A DNA stretch of 48,051 nt from positions 1-48,051 of the forward strand of contig CAKUXO010000012.1 in the NCBI GenBank assembly GCA_934700385.1. Reading direction: 5' to 3'. This document shows, in pieces, positions 1 to 8,829 of this stretch. The position numbers and the translations under genes were made by a program. A model generated the notes under the pieces. It was not told the origin of the DNA, made no database searches, and saw nothing but the letters and a program-made list of their open reading frames with translations. The stretch's first letter is position 1. Each line of letters starts with the position of its first letter. The DNA is from an uncultured Candidatus Melainabacteria bacterium. Lineage in GTDB: Bacteria > Cyanobacteriota > Vampirovibrionia > Gastranaerophilales > Gastranaerophilaceae.

Positions 1-2
1 AT

Positions 3-779
3 GTTACAAGAAATTACACTCAAACTGCATATTTTATGAAAGCCGATATAATGAGCTTTTTTAACAATATCGATAAACATATTTTATTTAAAGAAATTTT
101 AAAATTAGTTTATGAACCTTGGCTTATTGATTTAATTAAACAAGTTTTATTCCACAACCCCGTTGAAAATGTCTTTTTAAAATCTCCAAAAGAACTTTAT
201 AAACTTTTACCAAGCTATAAAAGCCTGTTTTCAACACATCCAGATAAAGGGTTACCTATTGGCAATTTAACAAGTCAATTTTTTTCAAATATTTATATGA
301 ATCCTCTTGATCAATATGCTAAAAATGAGCTTGGGTGCAGATATTATTGCCGTTATGTTGATGATATCCTTATTTTAGATAAAGACCCAAAATTTTTAAA
401 TTGGGCGTATGATAAAATGGATAAATTTTTAAAAGATAATCTTCTTTTAACACTTAATCCTAAAAAGAAAAATATGAACCATATTCACCATGGGTTTGAT
501 TTTGTGGGACATGTTATTAAACCAAACAGAATTCATATTAGAACAAGAACAAGAAAAAAGGCGTTTAAAACCTTTAAAACTTGGGATAATAATCCTAATA
601 AATTCAATCAAGATGTTCTTGAAAAATATATAAGAAGTCTAAATAGCTACATTGGTATGTGCCGCCACACAAATGGATATAACTTAAGAAAGCAACTTTG
701 TGAAATGTCAGAAAATCTTTTTATAGGTTGTGATAAAGAATATACTAAAATTTTTTCTAAGGGGCTTAAAACCCCTTAG
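3..779 (+). CDS. DGR-type reverse transcriptase, 5' end cut by window
   Basis: RNA-directed DNA polymerase fragment. The reading frame is open from base 3 and runs through the Met at 36 (upstream residues include QTAYFMKADIMSFFNNID, a usual RT motif 1-2 region), so the true start lies left of the window. Motif 4 reads GLPIGNLTSQ (about 246-278). The GxxxSQ form instead of QGxxxSP is typical of diversity-generating retroelement RTs. The catalytic box is YVDD (about 354-365), followed by a thumb-like region with FVGHVIKPN and SYIGMCRHTN. In known DGRs this enzyme works with an accessory protein (Avd) and a template repeat to mutagenise a variable-repeat gene. None of these partners is in the window, so they should lie upstream. 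A non-DGR RT of a related unknown group is possible. The stop codon lies inside the terminator hairpin. Confidence 0.78.
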   Translation, partial: VTRNYTQTAYFMKADIMSFFNNIDKHILFKEILKLVYEPWLIDLIKQVLFHNPVENVFLKSPKELYKLLPSYKSLFSTHPDKGLPIGNLTSQFFSNIYMNPLDQYAKNELGCRYYCRYVDDILILDKDPKFLNWAYDKMDKFLKDNLLLTLNPKKKNMNHIHHGFDFVGHVIKPNRIHIRTRTRKKAFKTFKTWDNNPNKFNQDVLEKYIRSLNSYIGMCRHTNGYNLRKQLCEMSENLFIGCDKEYTKIFSKGLKTP

Positions 780-780
780 A
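756..780 (+). terminator. Terminator after the reverse transcriptase gene
   Basis: Perfect 9-bp stem TCTAAGGGG (756-764) and CCCCTTAGA (772-780) with a 7-nt loop, followed by a T-rich stretch on the plus strand. It contains the RT stop codon and abuts the stop of the convergent AsmA-like gene, so it separates the two. Confidence 0.75.
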
Positions 781-3700
781 TTATTCTTTTGTTTCTCCAA
801 CCGTTTCTTCAACTGTTTCTTTAACTTGTGGTTGAGTTTTAACAGTTGGAAGTTTAGAATTTATTTTATCTTTTAATTGATTTTCAAAATTCAAAACTTT
901 TTGATTACTTTCTTTTTGTTTTGTTTCAATTTTATTTTTAACTTCAGATAAATTTTCATTTATTTTATCATTTGTTTTTTGAATTCCTTGATTAATTTTT
1001 TCATTTGTTTGAGTTTGAGTTTTAATTACTTCATTAACAAGAATTTCTTTAACTTCAGGTGCCGTTGTATCTAATTTTAAGATTTTTTGAGCGCCAACTT
1101 TAAGTTTATTATCTTCTTCGTATTGATTTTGAAGTTTATCAATAAGCGCTTGTTTTGCAAGCTGTTCTTGTTCTTTAACATAATTATTTCTAAATTCTGT
1201 TGCTTTTTCCATATCTTGTTTTAGAGCAAGCCACTTAAATGAATCAATTAATTTGAGAGGTTTTGAAACATCTCCTTTTAAGATAATTCTGAATTTTGTA
1301 GCATTAGCGTCAGAATGTTTTTTATTAAAATCAGGAATTTCAGCATAGGTTTTTTCATCAACCACTTGAGTAAAAATAGAAAATAAACTAGCTGTTGCAA
1401 CATTAAGCCCTGGGGTATTTTTAATTAAATTAACAGGATTTGCTAAAGCAATCGGACCAAGTAAATCTGAAACAGCAGAAGCAAGTCGAACCATTACACT
1501 TGTATTCATTTCATTTTTAACTAAATCCATATTTCCTTTAATTAAAATACAAAGAATATCCCCTTGAGAAGTAATTGGGCTTAATTGCGCTATTCCATCT
1601 TTGAATGTTAAATCACCCTTTAATTCTTCAAAATGAGAACTATCAATTGTTGTTAAAGGAGATAAAATTAAACCGATTGAATTTTTGAAAATCGGATTTT
1701 CTCGAATATTTTTAGCTAAGAAAAAGTTTTCAAGTTTAGCAAAAGGTCCATATTGACCATCCTTTATTTCAAAGTCAACCTTACCTTCAAGGGATTTAAC
1801 CTGTTCAAGATATGTTGCACCTTTTAGGCTGATATCTGTTTTAAATTTCATTTTGCCTGAAATTGTATCTTTCATATTAGCGGCATCTTTTAAAAGAGAG
1901 TCAGTATTAATATTTTTTCCGTTTAATTTTGCTTTTATTTCTGAAGATAATAAGTTAACTCTAACTTGCCCATCAATATTACCTTCAAAACCATTTAGGT
2001 TTAAGTTTGATAAAATTAAATCATTTTTTAAGATATTTATTTTTGCTTTGATATTATCAAAAACCATCTGACCGCTTTTTAATTTTTTAATATTAATTGA
2101 ACCGACTAAAGCAACTGGAATATCCGCTTGACTAGAAGAAACTTTTGAAGAAGTTTTAGTCGGTTGTGGAAGATTTTTATTTAAGCTATCTAAAACTTTC
2201 ATAGCGCTATCCACATCAATATAATTTGATGAAAGGTTAAAAGAGCTTATTTGAAGCACTTTAGCAGGTTTTAAACTTAAATTAAAAGAAGTATTTAAAA
2301 TTTGATTATTTAAAGAAGTTTCTTTTAAACCAACATTTAAAATATTTATAACAGGGTTAACATTAACCTCTTTAACTTTTAATAAAAATTCAGGAATTGA
2401 AAGATTTGAAATTCTTAAATCTCCACCATAATTTAAGTTATCAAAATAACCATGGAGAGTTAATTTACCTTTTAAATTTAAAGCCGATTTCTTAAAAATT
2501 GAAATTTTAGCGCTCATCGGTTTTAAAATGTTTAATTTTAAAAGGTTAATATGATTTCCCTCAATTATTGTTACAAAATCAACAAGTTGTTTTGAATTTG
2601 AAAGATTAGCTTTTAAGTCATCACTAAAACCAAAGTTTGCTTTTTTATATAAACCAGAATCTTTAATTTTGATTTTTGAACCGTTTAATTTTATATCAAA
2701 ATTTAATAAACTTGCTGAACCCTTTAAATCAGCTAAATCAATTGGTGTTAAATAATTATTTATGTCGCTATAAATCTGAGCAAGAATTTCTTGTTTTTTC
2801 TTATCCCCCCTAACGCTAACTTTAAAAGGAATTGAGCCTTTTGAAACAGTATAAATAGCGCTATCTCCAAGAGTTTGTCGAAGTGCTTTTGTTGGAATAG
2901 AGCCATTTAGGAAGATATCTATATCAGGATTTTTAAAGTAATTTGAAATTTCACCTTTAACTGTTGTTTTAGAAATATTATTATAAAAAACATCAAAAGG
3001 ATTAATCGTTATTTTATCATTATCTAGTTTGATATTAAGCTCATTAACCTTAAAGAAAGTTTTAATATCTTTTAAAATAAAGTTAAAGCCATTATTTTTA
3101 ATGTCACCATTAAATGTGTTTGGTTTTAAATCAAAATCCATATTCATTAAGTTATTTGAAACAATCATTTTATTTTTAACATCAGATAAATTAAGATTAT
3201 TCAACTGTGCATTTAATTTCGCATTAATTTCATCTAACTTACCAAAAACATTACAATCAAAAGAAGCATTTAGGGAGTTTAATTTATAAGCTCTTTTTAA
3301 TTCTTTTGGTGCAAAAGCATTGAATAACGGTGGAATTGAAAGATTTTTTGTATCAATTTTAATGTTTACATTTGAATTATTATCAATTGAACCATTAACG
3401 TTTAATTTTGAATTGTTTATAGTAGCAGTTGCATCTTGAATTTTAAGTGTATCATTATCAAGATTAATTTTTGCAATTAAATTTGTTATACCAATTCCAT
3501 ATAAAGGATTAATGAATGAACCATCTTTAATTAAAACGCTACCTTCTGATTTAATTTTTTTAAAGTTGGTTTTAAAAGTGGCATTTGCGCTTAAATAGCC
3601 TGTTGTTTTAATTTGAGCAAGATTATTTTTAATGCTTAAACTATCTAATAAGCCTTTTAGTAAATCAACAAGGTTTGTAAAATGAATTTTATCGCAAACG

Positions 3701-4746
3701 ATTGTTGTTTTCATTTTTGAATGTTTGCCGTGTTTTAAATATCCTGATAAATTTAAGGATTCTTTATTAACAACATTAATTGATGATTCATAATTAACTT
3801 GTTCACCTTTAAAATCGGCATGCAAGAAGCTATTAGGCAATCTTAAATTTGAAAGTTTTAAATTTAAGTCATCAACATTTAAAAATCCAAAAATCAACAA
3901 AGCGTCGTCTTTTGAATTTTTAATTCTCAATTTAGAATTCAGTTGAGCATTTAGGTCATATTTTTGATAAATTTCAACAATGTTTATAAAAGGAAGTTTA
4001 ATTTCTTCATCAGGGTCAGTTTCATCTTTTGATTTTTCAAATTTAGGTAGAACGCTTATTACATCTATATTTGCGATGATATTTTCTTTTTTATTAGAAA
4101 GAAGTTTTATATCTGATTTAATTTTAGCCGTGTTTTTAGCGCTGTTATAGCCTAAAACAAGTTCATTACTTTTTAAACTTAAATTATTTTTTGTTTTAAG
4201 TTCATTAATTTCAACATCAAGGTTTGTAAGTTTAACAGATGGCACTTTGATTTTGATTTTTGTAATTAATGTTTCAACCCAAAGCGGCATTTGTTTAGGT
4301 TCTTGTTTTGGTTTTTTAAGATTTTCATTTATAATTTCTTCAACCAATTTTGCAATTTTATATTGCGTTTCTCTATCGCTATAGCTAACAATATCAAGAT
4401 TAACTTGAGGATTTTCAATTTCAGATAGTGCTGTTTTAATAGTTAAAGTTAATAATGATGGAAGCGCTATTCCTGTTTTAATTTTATCCGCCCTAAAAAG
4501 AGTTGAATTATCAGGCATTGAAACCTTAACATCTTCTAAAACAACCCCAAAAGAAAGTAGCGGTGTTGAATATAATTTAAGTTTAGAATAATCTAAATTC
4601 AACTTAGAATTTTCTAAAACAGGTTTTTGAATTTCCGATTTGAATTTATCTAAGTTTATAAAATATGGAACAATTAAAAATGCAAGATAAATTATTCCTA
4701 ATAAAGAGATTAAAAATAAAGCTAATATTTTTAAAAATATTTTCAT
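781..4746 (-). CDS. Giant AsmA-family envelope protein
   Basis: 1,321-residue AsmA-like protein. It starts with one N-terminal membrane helix (about residues 4-28) and the AsmA start pattern with IVPYFINLDKFK, then hundreds of residues of alternating beta-rich segments of the type LNGSKIKI/INLKGKLTL. The C-terminal AsmA-like core holds KGDLTFKDGIAQLSPI and a final region around residues 1090-1180. AsmA/TamB-like proteins are anchored in the inner membrane and form long lipid-conducting grooves across the periplasm, affecting outer-membrane lipid balance; that role is inferred from the family. The last 90 or so residues (about 1230-1321) are a Lys/Glu/Asn/Gln-rich helical tail with repeated NEKINQ/NDKINE-like heptads, which is unusual for AsmA. 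The start is supported by a GGGGAG Shine-Dalgarno sequence. It is a single-gene unit convergent with the RT. Confidence 0.85.
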   Translation of the reverse strand: MKIFLKILALFLISLLGIIYLAFLIVPYFINLDKFKSEIQKPVLENSKLNLDYSKLKLYSTPLLSFGVVLEDVKVSMPDNSTLFRADKIKTGIALPSLLTLTIKTALSEIENPQVNLDIVSYSDRETQYKIAKLVEEIINENLKKPKQEPKQMPLWVETLITKIKIKVPSVKLTNLDVEINELKTKNNLSLKSNELVLGYNSAKNTAKIKSDIKLLSNKKENIIANIDVISVLPKFEKSKDETDPDEEIKLPFINIVEIYQKYDLNAQLNSKLRIKNSKDDALLIFGFLNVDDLNLKLSNLRLPNSFLHADFKGEQVNYESSINVVNKESLNLSGYLKHGKHSKMKTTIVCDKIHFTNLVDLLKGLLDSLSIKNNLAQIKTTGYLSANATFKTNFKKIKSEGSVLIKDGSFINPLYGIGITNLIAKINLDNDTLKIQDATATINNSKLNVNGSIDNNSNVNIKIDTKNLSIPPLFNAFAPKELKRAYKLNSLNASFDCNVFGKLDEINAKLNAQLNNLNLSDVKNKMIVSNNLMNMDFDLKPNTFNGDIKNNGFNFILKDIKTFFKVNELNIKLDNDKITINPFDVFYNNISKTTVKGEISNYFKNPDIDIFLNGSIPTKALRQTLGDSAIYTVSKGSIPFKVSVRGDKKKQEILAQIYSDINNYLTPIDLADLKGSASLLNFDIKLNGSKIKIKDSGLYKKANFGFSDDLKANLSNSKQLVDFVTIIEGNHINLLKLNILKPMSAKISIFKKSALNLKGKLTLHGYFDNLNYGGDLRISNLSIPEFLLKVKEVNVNPVINILNVGLKETSLNNQILNTSFNLSLKPAKVLQISSFNLSSNYIDVDSAMKVLDSLNKNLPQPTKTSSKVSSSQADIPVALVGSINIKKLKSGQMVFDNIKAKINILKNDLILSNLNLNGFEGNIDGQVRVNLLSSEIKAKLNGKNINTDSLLKDAANMKDTISGKMKFKTDISLKGATYLEQVKSLEGKVDFEIKDGQYGPFAKLENFFLAKNIRENPIFKNSIGLILSPLTTIDSSHFEELKGDLTFKDGIAQLSPITSQGDILCILIKGNMDLVKNEMNTSVMVRLASAVSDLLGPIALANPVNLIKNTPGLNVATASLFSIFTQVVDEKTYAEIPDFNKKHSDANATKFRIILKGDVSKPLKLIDSFKWLALKQDMEKATEFRNNYVKEQEQLAKQALIDKLQNQYEEDNKLKVGAQKILKLDTTAPEVKEILVNEVIKTQTQTNEKINQGIQKTNDKINENLSEVKNKIETKQKESNQKVLNFENQLKDKINSKLPTVKTQPQVKETVEETVGETKE

Positions 4747-4810
4747 AATACTCCCCTAATCCTTATATAAGCATTATAATATAAAAATTAAAAGAATATT
4801 ATTTTTTACA

Positions 4811-6337
4811 TTAATTAATCCAATTTATGTTTGTTTTGAATTTCTCTTTATTATAGTATTTAAGGTCATTTGTTGGGATTATATATTTATCTTTTTTTAA
4901 TTTATTATCAAGAAATAATCCAAAAAAATCATCCTCAAAAACTAAAGAAAAATCTTTATCTTTCATCAACATTTCAAATAGTGGGTAACTTTTTTCAACT
5001 ATCAACATATCAAAATGATATTTTGAAAAATAAAATTTATATTCATCTGTTACATAAATTTTTGCCATATCGTTAATTAAATTAACATCATAAACTTCTT
5101 CATATCTTCCATCCATAAAAACAAAATTATCAGGATAGAGTTTATATGCAACATAGCTTCCTAAATGAAAATTAACGAAAACATTTCCTTTTAAATTATT
5201 TAATTTAATAAATTCCACTTCAGAAACAGGATAAACACTTGGCGGCACCCTATTAATAAATTTATATTTATATAAATGTGAAACCATTGAAATTGAAATC
5301 AGAAAAAAGATTATTATTTCCTTAAAATTATCAATTTTTTCGGGCAATTTTTTGTTAAAAATATTGTAAAAATCAACATAACAAAAAGCAATTAAGGTAT
5401 AAATAAAGAAAACATGACACCTTAGAGATTTTAGGGAAATTAAAATCGTAAAAATAATTAAAAGATATTTAACTTTATCAATTTTATTATAATAATTTTT
5501 AATGCCATTAATTTTGATGTTTTTTAAAATTGAATAAATAAAAATTAAAAAAGTAATAGCAAAAGCGATTTTAAATTTTAAAAGTTTTAAGTAAAAAGGC
5601 TCGTAAAAAAAGGCGCTTTGCCATTCTGTTATAAAAATTCGATTTAATCTAAAAGCATCAATTATAAAAAATAAATATTTAATTCCATAAGGATTAATTA
5701 AAATCACCCCTAAGGAAGCTAGAAAAGTAAAAAGATAGGGTTTTGATTTATTAAAATCTTTTTCATTTAAAAAAATTCCAAGGGCATAAATTAAAATCAA
5801 ACTTAACCCCATAACAAAGCCACCATGGCAATTTTGCCAAATTATACTTAATAAAGGCAGACAAAATAGAACCCTATGATTATTTTTTATTCTTGAATAT
5901 TCAAGAGCATATAGAAATATTGAAAAGAATAAAAATGTTAAAGTTTGACAACGAACCGTTGAAAAAATGTTATATGAAATTGCTTGCAAACAAAAGAAAA
6001 AGAATAAAAAATGTAATTTTACATTAAAAGTTTTTAATTTGATAACTTTAATTAAGAAAAATAAAGTTAAAAATATTATTAAAACTTTAAAAATATATAT
6101 ACCTATATCGTTAAAGTTATTTTGAATTAAATAAAAAATTAAACTTGAACCCCACTCATGGTCAATGAATTGATGAGTTGTACCAAAAGATTGAAAGTCA
6201 AAATTAAAAAGCGTTCCTGTTTGAAAAAAACTTTTTCCAACAGTTAATCTTGCCCAAAAATCATAATCAATAATGTTATCGTATGATGAAAAAATCATAA
6301 TGAAAAACATTAAAGTTAAATAAAATATAAAATCCAT
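4811..6337 (-). CDS. GT-C-type multi-spanning membrane protein (glycosyltransferase-like)
   Basis: 508-residue integral membrane protein with about 10-12 hydrophobic segments. The N-terminal region has DYDFWARLTVGKSFF and, after it, FQSFGTTHQFIDHEWGSS. Acidic and aromatic residues in the first periplasmic loop followed by a DHEWGS motif match PMT/ArnT-like GT-C glycosyltransferases, which use polyprenyl-phosphate sugars. A C-terminal soluble part (about residues 380-508) includes FVFMDGRYEEVYD. Acceptor and sugar are unknown. There is no Shine-Dalgarno sequence before the ATG; a perfect TATAAT (6345-6350 on the complement) ends 7 bases upstream of it, so the mRNA could be leaderless or a later start could be used. 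It is divergent from pheS with only 60 bp between them. Confidence 0.65.
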   Translation of the reverse strand: MDFIFYLTLMFFIMIFSSYDNIIDYDFWARLTVGKSFFQTGTLFNFDFQSFGTTHQFIDHEWGSSLIFYLIQNNFNDIGIYIFKVLIIFLTLFFLIKVIKLKTFNVKLHFLFFFFCLQAISYNIFSTVRCQTLTFLFFSIFLYALEYSRIKNNHRVLFCLPLLSIIWQNCHGGFVMGLSLILIYALGIFLNEKDFNKSKPYLFTFLASLGVILINPYGIKYLFFIIDAFRLNRIFITEWQSAFFYEPFYLKLLKFKIAFAITFLIFIYSILKNIKINGIKNYYNKIDKVKYLLIIFTILISLKSLRCHVFFIYTLIAFCYVDFYNIFNKKLPEKIDNFKEIIIFFLISISMVSHLYKYKFINRVPPSVYPVSEVEFIKLNNLKGNVFVNFHLGSYVAYKLYPDNFVFMDGRYEEVYDVNLINDMAKIYVTDEYKFYFSKYHFDMLIVEKSYPLFEMLMKDKDFSLVFEDDFFGLFLDNKLKKDKYIIPTNDLKYYNKEKFKTNINWIN

Positions 6338-6397
6338 GCCAAGAATTATAGCATAAATTTTATGTTTGAACTATTATTTAGCTTAGGAGAATGAAAA

Positions 6398-7432
6398 ATG
6401 GAAAACAAAATTCAAGAAATAAGAACTCTTGCCTTAGAAGAAATTGAAAAAGCGACAGATTTAAAATCTCTTGAAGCCGCTAAAAACAAATATCTTTCAA
6501 GAAATTCTGAGTTCAACAACTTAAAAAAAGGAATGAAAGATCTTCCTAATGAAAAAAAGCCTGTTATTGGTGCTTTAATTAACAAAGTTTCAGGTGAATT
6601 AAACAAACTTATTGAAGAAAAAAATGAAATTTTTTATAAGAAAGAATTAAACGAAAGACTTTTAAAAGAAGCGATTGACGTTACTCAAGATGGTGATTAT
6701 ATTCCTTTAGGACATGTTCATCCACTAACTCAAACTGTTAATGAAATTGTTGAAATTTTTACACACTTAGGTTTTTCATTAGTTGAACCACAATATTCAC
6801 CAGAAGTTGAAGTTGAAAAATATAACTTCGACCTTTTAAATGTGCCAAAAGAACACCCAGCAAGAGATGTTCAAGACACATTTTATTGCACAAGTGCGCC
6901 AAACGTTGTTTTAAGAAGTCAAACTTCAAATTCTCAAGTTAGACAAATGTTAAATTCTAACCCGCCAATTCAAGTGATTTCCCCAGGGAGAGTTTATCGT
7001 AATGAATCAGTAAGCGCTAGAAAAAACAATCTTTTCCATCAAATTGAAGGCTTGTATATTAATAAAAACGTTACAATTGCCCAATTAAAAGGTGTTTTAA
7101 ACGAATTTATCAGATTGTATTTTGGTCAATCTCGCCCAACAAGATATAGAAGCAGCTTCTTCCCATTTACAGAACCATCTGTTGAAATTGATGTTCAATG
7201 TATTATGTGTAAAGGTAAAGGTTGCAGCGTTTGTTCAGGCACAGGCTGGCTTGAAATTTTAGGGGCAGGTATGGTTGACCCTAATGTTTTAAAAGATGTT
7301 AATATTGATACATCTATCTATTCAGGCTTTGCTTTTGGTATGGGGGTTGAAAGACTTGCTATGCTTAAATATGCAATTGATGACATCAGATTATTCTTTA
7401 ATGATGACACAAGATTTTTAAAACAATTCTAA
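6398..7432 (+). CDS. pheS: Phenylalanine-tRNA ligase alpha subunit
   Basis: 344 residues, the usual PheS length. The first 85 or so residues form the tRNA-binding coiled coil. The class II catalytic core follows with GHVHPLTQ, the motif 2 region RVYRNESVSARKNNLFHQIE, FFPFTEPSVEIDVQC and the C-terminal motif 3 GFAFGMGVERLAMLKY. A Cys-rich insertion (CIMCKGKGCSVCSGTGW) is a small zinc-knuckle-like loop seen in many PheS proteins. PheS pairs with PheT to form the heterotetramer that charges tRNA-Phe; pheT is not adjacent, as in genomes where the two are unlinked. AGGAGA (6385-6390) supports the start. It ends at a bidirectional terminator. Confidence 0.97.
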   Translation: MENKIQEIRTLALEEIEKATDLKSLEAAKNKYLSRNSEFNNLKKGMKDLPNEKKPVIGALINKVSGELNKLIEEKNEIFYKKELNERLLKEAIDVTQDGDYIPLGHVHPLTQTVNEIVEIFTHLGFSLVEPQYSPEVEVEKYNFDLLNVPKEHPARDVQDTFYCTSAPNVVLRSQTSNSQVRQMLNSNPPIQVISPGRVYRNESVSARKNNLFHQIEGLYINKNVTIAQLKGVLNEFIRLYFGQSRPTRYRSSFFPFTEPSVEIDVQCIMCKGKGCSVCSGTGWLEILGAGMVDPNVLKDVNIDTSIYSGFAFGMGVERLAMLKYAIDDIRLFFNDDTRFLKQF

Positions 7433-7449
7433 TAATAAATAAAATAAAA

Positions 7450-7480
7450 ATGCTCTTAGGTTTAACTAAGAGCATTTTTT
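7450..7480 (+). terminator. Bidirectional terminator, pheS and ankyrin gene
   Basis: 10-bp perfect stem ATGCTCTTAG (7450-7459) and CTAAGAGCAT (7466-7475) with a 6-nt loop and a T5 tract on the plus strand. The minus side has A-rich sequence, giving a U tract for the convergent gene, whose stop codon begins at 7482. Confidence 0.85.
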
Positions 7481-8094
7481 TAATCTTGAATTAAGTTTTT
7501 CAATTTCTTCTTTTTAATTAACAATAAAGTTTTTCTATCTGGCTTTGCGCCTTTTAAAATAAGCTCTTGGGCTATATCAACCATATTATTTTTTAATGCC
7601 ACATATAAAATCGTATTTTCTGTTAAAGAATCTTTATAATTGACATTTGCTTTTCTTTCAAGCAAAAAGAATGCCATTTCACGATTTTTATTTTTAACAG
7701 CCTCATAAAGTTCGCTATTAAAACCTTTATCAAGTTTTGCACCTTTTTCATATAGCGCTTGTAAAATTTCAAAGTTATTTTCCTTAGCCGCTATATAAAT
7801 AGGATATTCTGCCATAAAGCTAACATTAGGATTAACATTTGAATTTAAAAGAATATAAACATTTTCATTATGTTTCTTTTTAATTTGCTCAATTAAACAT
7901 TTTGTTGTAGGTAAAAGTTTTTTTTGAACCAATAAATCTTTTTGTTCTTGCGTTAGACTTTGTTGTCTATTGTTCATTATCAATGAACGAGAAGAAAAAT
8001 CTCCAAACTCAGATATATCAATAGCTAAAGCCGGTGCTTTAAGAAAAAGTACCGGCAATAGAAACAAAAATATTTTTATTAATGTTTTTTTCAT
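7480..8094 (-). CDS. Secreted ankyrin-repeat protein
   Basis: 204 residues. It starts with a signal peptide (basic MKK, hydrophobic core, likely cleavage after APALA near residue 24), so it is probably periplasmic or outside the cell. Residues about 85-190 hold ankyrin-like helix pairs: EYPIYIAAKENNFEILQALY, SELYEAVKNKNREMAFFLLE and NTILYVALKNNMVDIAQELI, each with the short loop G/RAN/KxD. Ankyrin repeats are protein-binding scaffolds; the partner is unknown. The start codon overlaps the fabG stop (TAATG), so translation is coupled and it is the last gene of the rpmF-plsX-fabD-fabG operon. A link to lipid synthesis is not shown by the sequence. Confidence 0.8.
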   Translation of the reverse strand: MKKTLIKIFLFLLPVLFLKAPALAIDISEFGDFSSRSLIMNNRQQSLTQEQKDLLVQKKLLPTTKCLIEQIKKKHNENVYILLNSNVNPNVSFMAEYPIYIAAKENNFEILQALYEKGAKLDKGFNSELYEAVKNKNREMAFFLLERKANVNYKDSLTENTILYVALKNNMVDIAQELILKGAKPDRKTLLLIKKKKLKNLIQD

Positions 8095-8828
8095 TAAATA
8101 GTTAATCCGCCATCAACCTCTAAAACTTGACCTGTAACATATTCAGAATCAACTGCTAAGAATTTAACTGCTTTTGCGATATCTTTAGCTTCGCCAAGAC
8201 GTTTTAGAGAAATTAATTTTAACATTTCATCTGTATTTGGTAAATCTTTAGTCATGTCAGTTGCAATAAATCCAGGGGCAACAGCGTTAACTCTGATGTT
8301 TCTTGAGCCAAGTTCTTTAGCTAAAGATTTTGTAAAACCAATTAAACCAGCTTTTGCAGCGGCATAATTTGCTTGACCAGCGTTACCATAAACCCCAACA
8401 ACGCTTGACATATTAACAATAGCGCCGCTACGTTGTTTCATCATTAATTTAACAACAGGTTTTGAAACATAAAATGCTGAATTTAAGTTAGTGTTAATTA
8501 CAGCACTCCACTTTTCTTCTGTCATTCTTAAGAATAGGTCATCTCTTGTGATACCAGCATTATTAACTAAAACATCAATTCTTCCATATTTTTCAATAAT
8601 TTTTGCGATATTTTCATCAACTTCAGCTTGATTTGAAATATCAAATTTGAATGCTTCAGCGTTAACATTAAGTGCTTTGATATCTTCAACTGTTTTTTGA
8701 GCAGCTTCAGTGTTTCCTGCGTAATTGATAACTACATCATATCCACAAGCCGCTAATTCAAGAGCGCATGCTCTACCGATACCTCTTGAACCACCTGTTA
8801 CAAGAGCGATTTTATTTTGTTGTGTCAT
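8094..8828 (-). CDS. fabG: 3-oxoacyl-[acyl-carrier-protein] reductase
   Basis: 244-residue short-chain dehydrogenase. It has the NADP-binding TGGSRGIGRA near residue 11, the NNAG motif (VNNAGITRDDL), catalytic Ser in NMSSVVG, YxxxK as YAAAKAG, and a C-terminal VTGQVLEVDGG typical of FabG. It reduces 3-oxoacyl-ACP to 3-hydroxyacyl-ACP with NADPH in fatty acid elongation. It lies one base downstream of fabD in the rpmF-plsX-fabD-fabG operon, which supports FabG over other SDR functions. The acpP gene that often follows is replaced by an ankyrin protein. Confidence 0.96.
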   Translation of the reverse strand: MTQQNKIALVTGGSRGIGRACALELAACGYDVVINYAGNTEAAQKTVEDIKALNVNAEAFKFDISNQAEVDENIAKIIEKYGRIDVLVNNAGITRDDLFLRMTEEKWSAVINTNLNSAFYVSKPVVKLMMKQRSGAIVNMSSVVGVYGNAGQANYAAAKAGLIGFTKSLAKELGSRNIRVNAVAPGFIATDMTKDLPNTDEMLKLISLKRLGEAKDIAKAVKFLAVDSEYVTGQVLEVDGGLTI

Positions 8829-8829
8829 T

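Noticed and set aside
1..6300. DGR template or variable repeat near the reverse transcriptase
   Set aside because: No pair of near-identical stretches differing at adenines was seen right of the RT; the RT unit ends in a terminator at 780.
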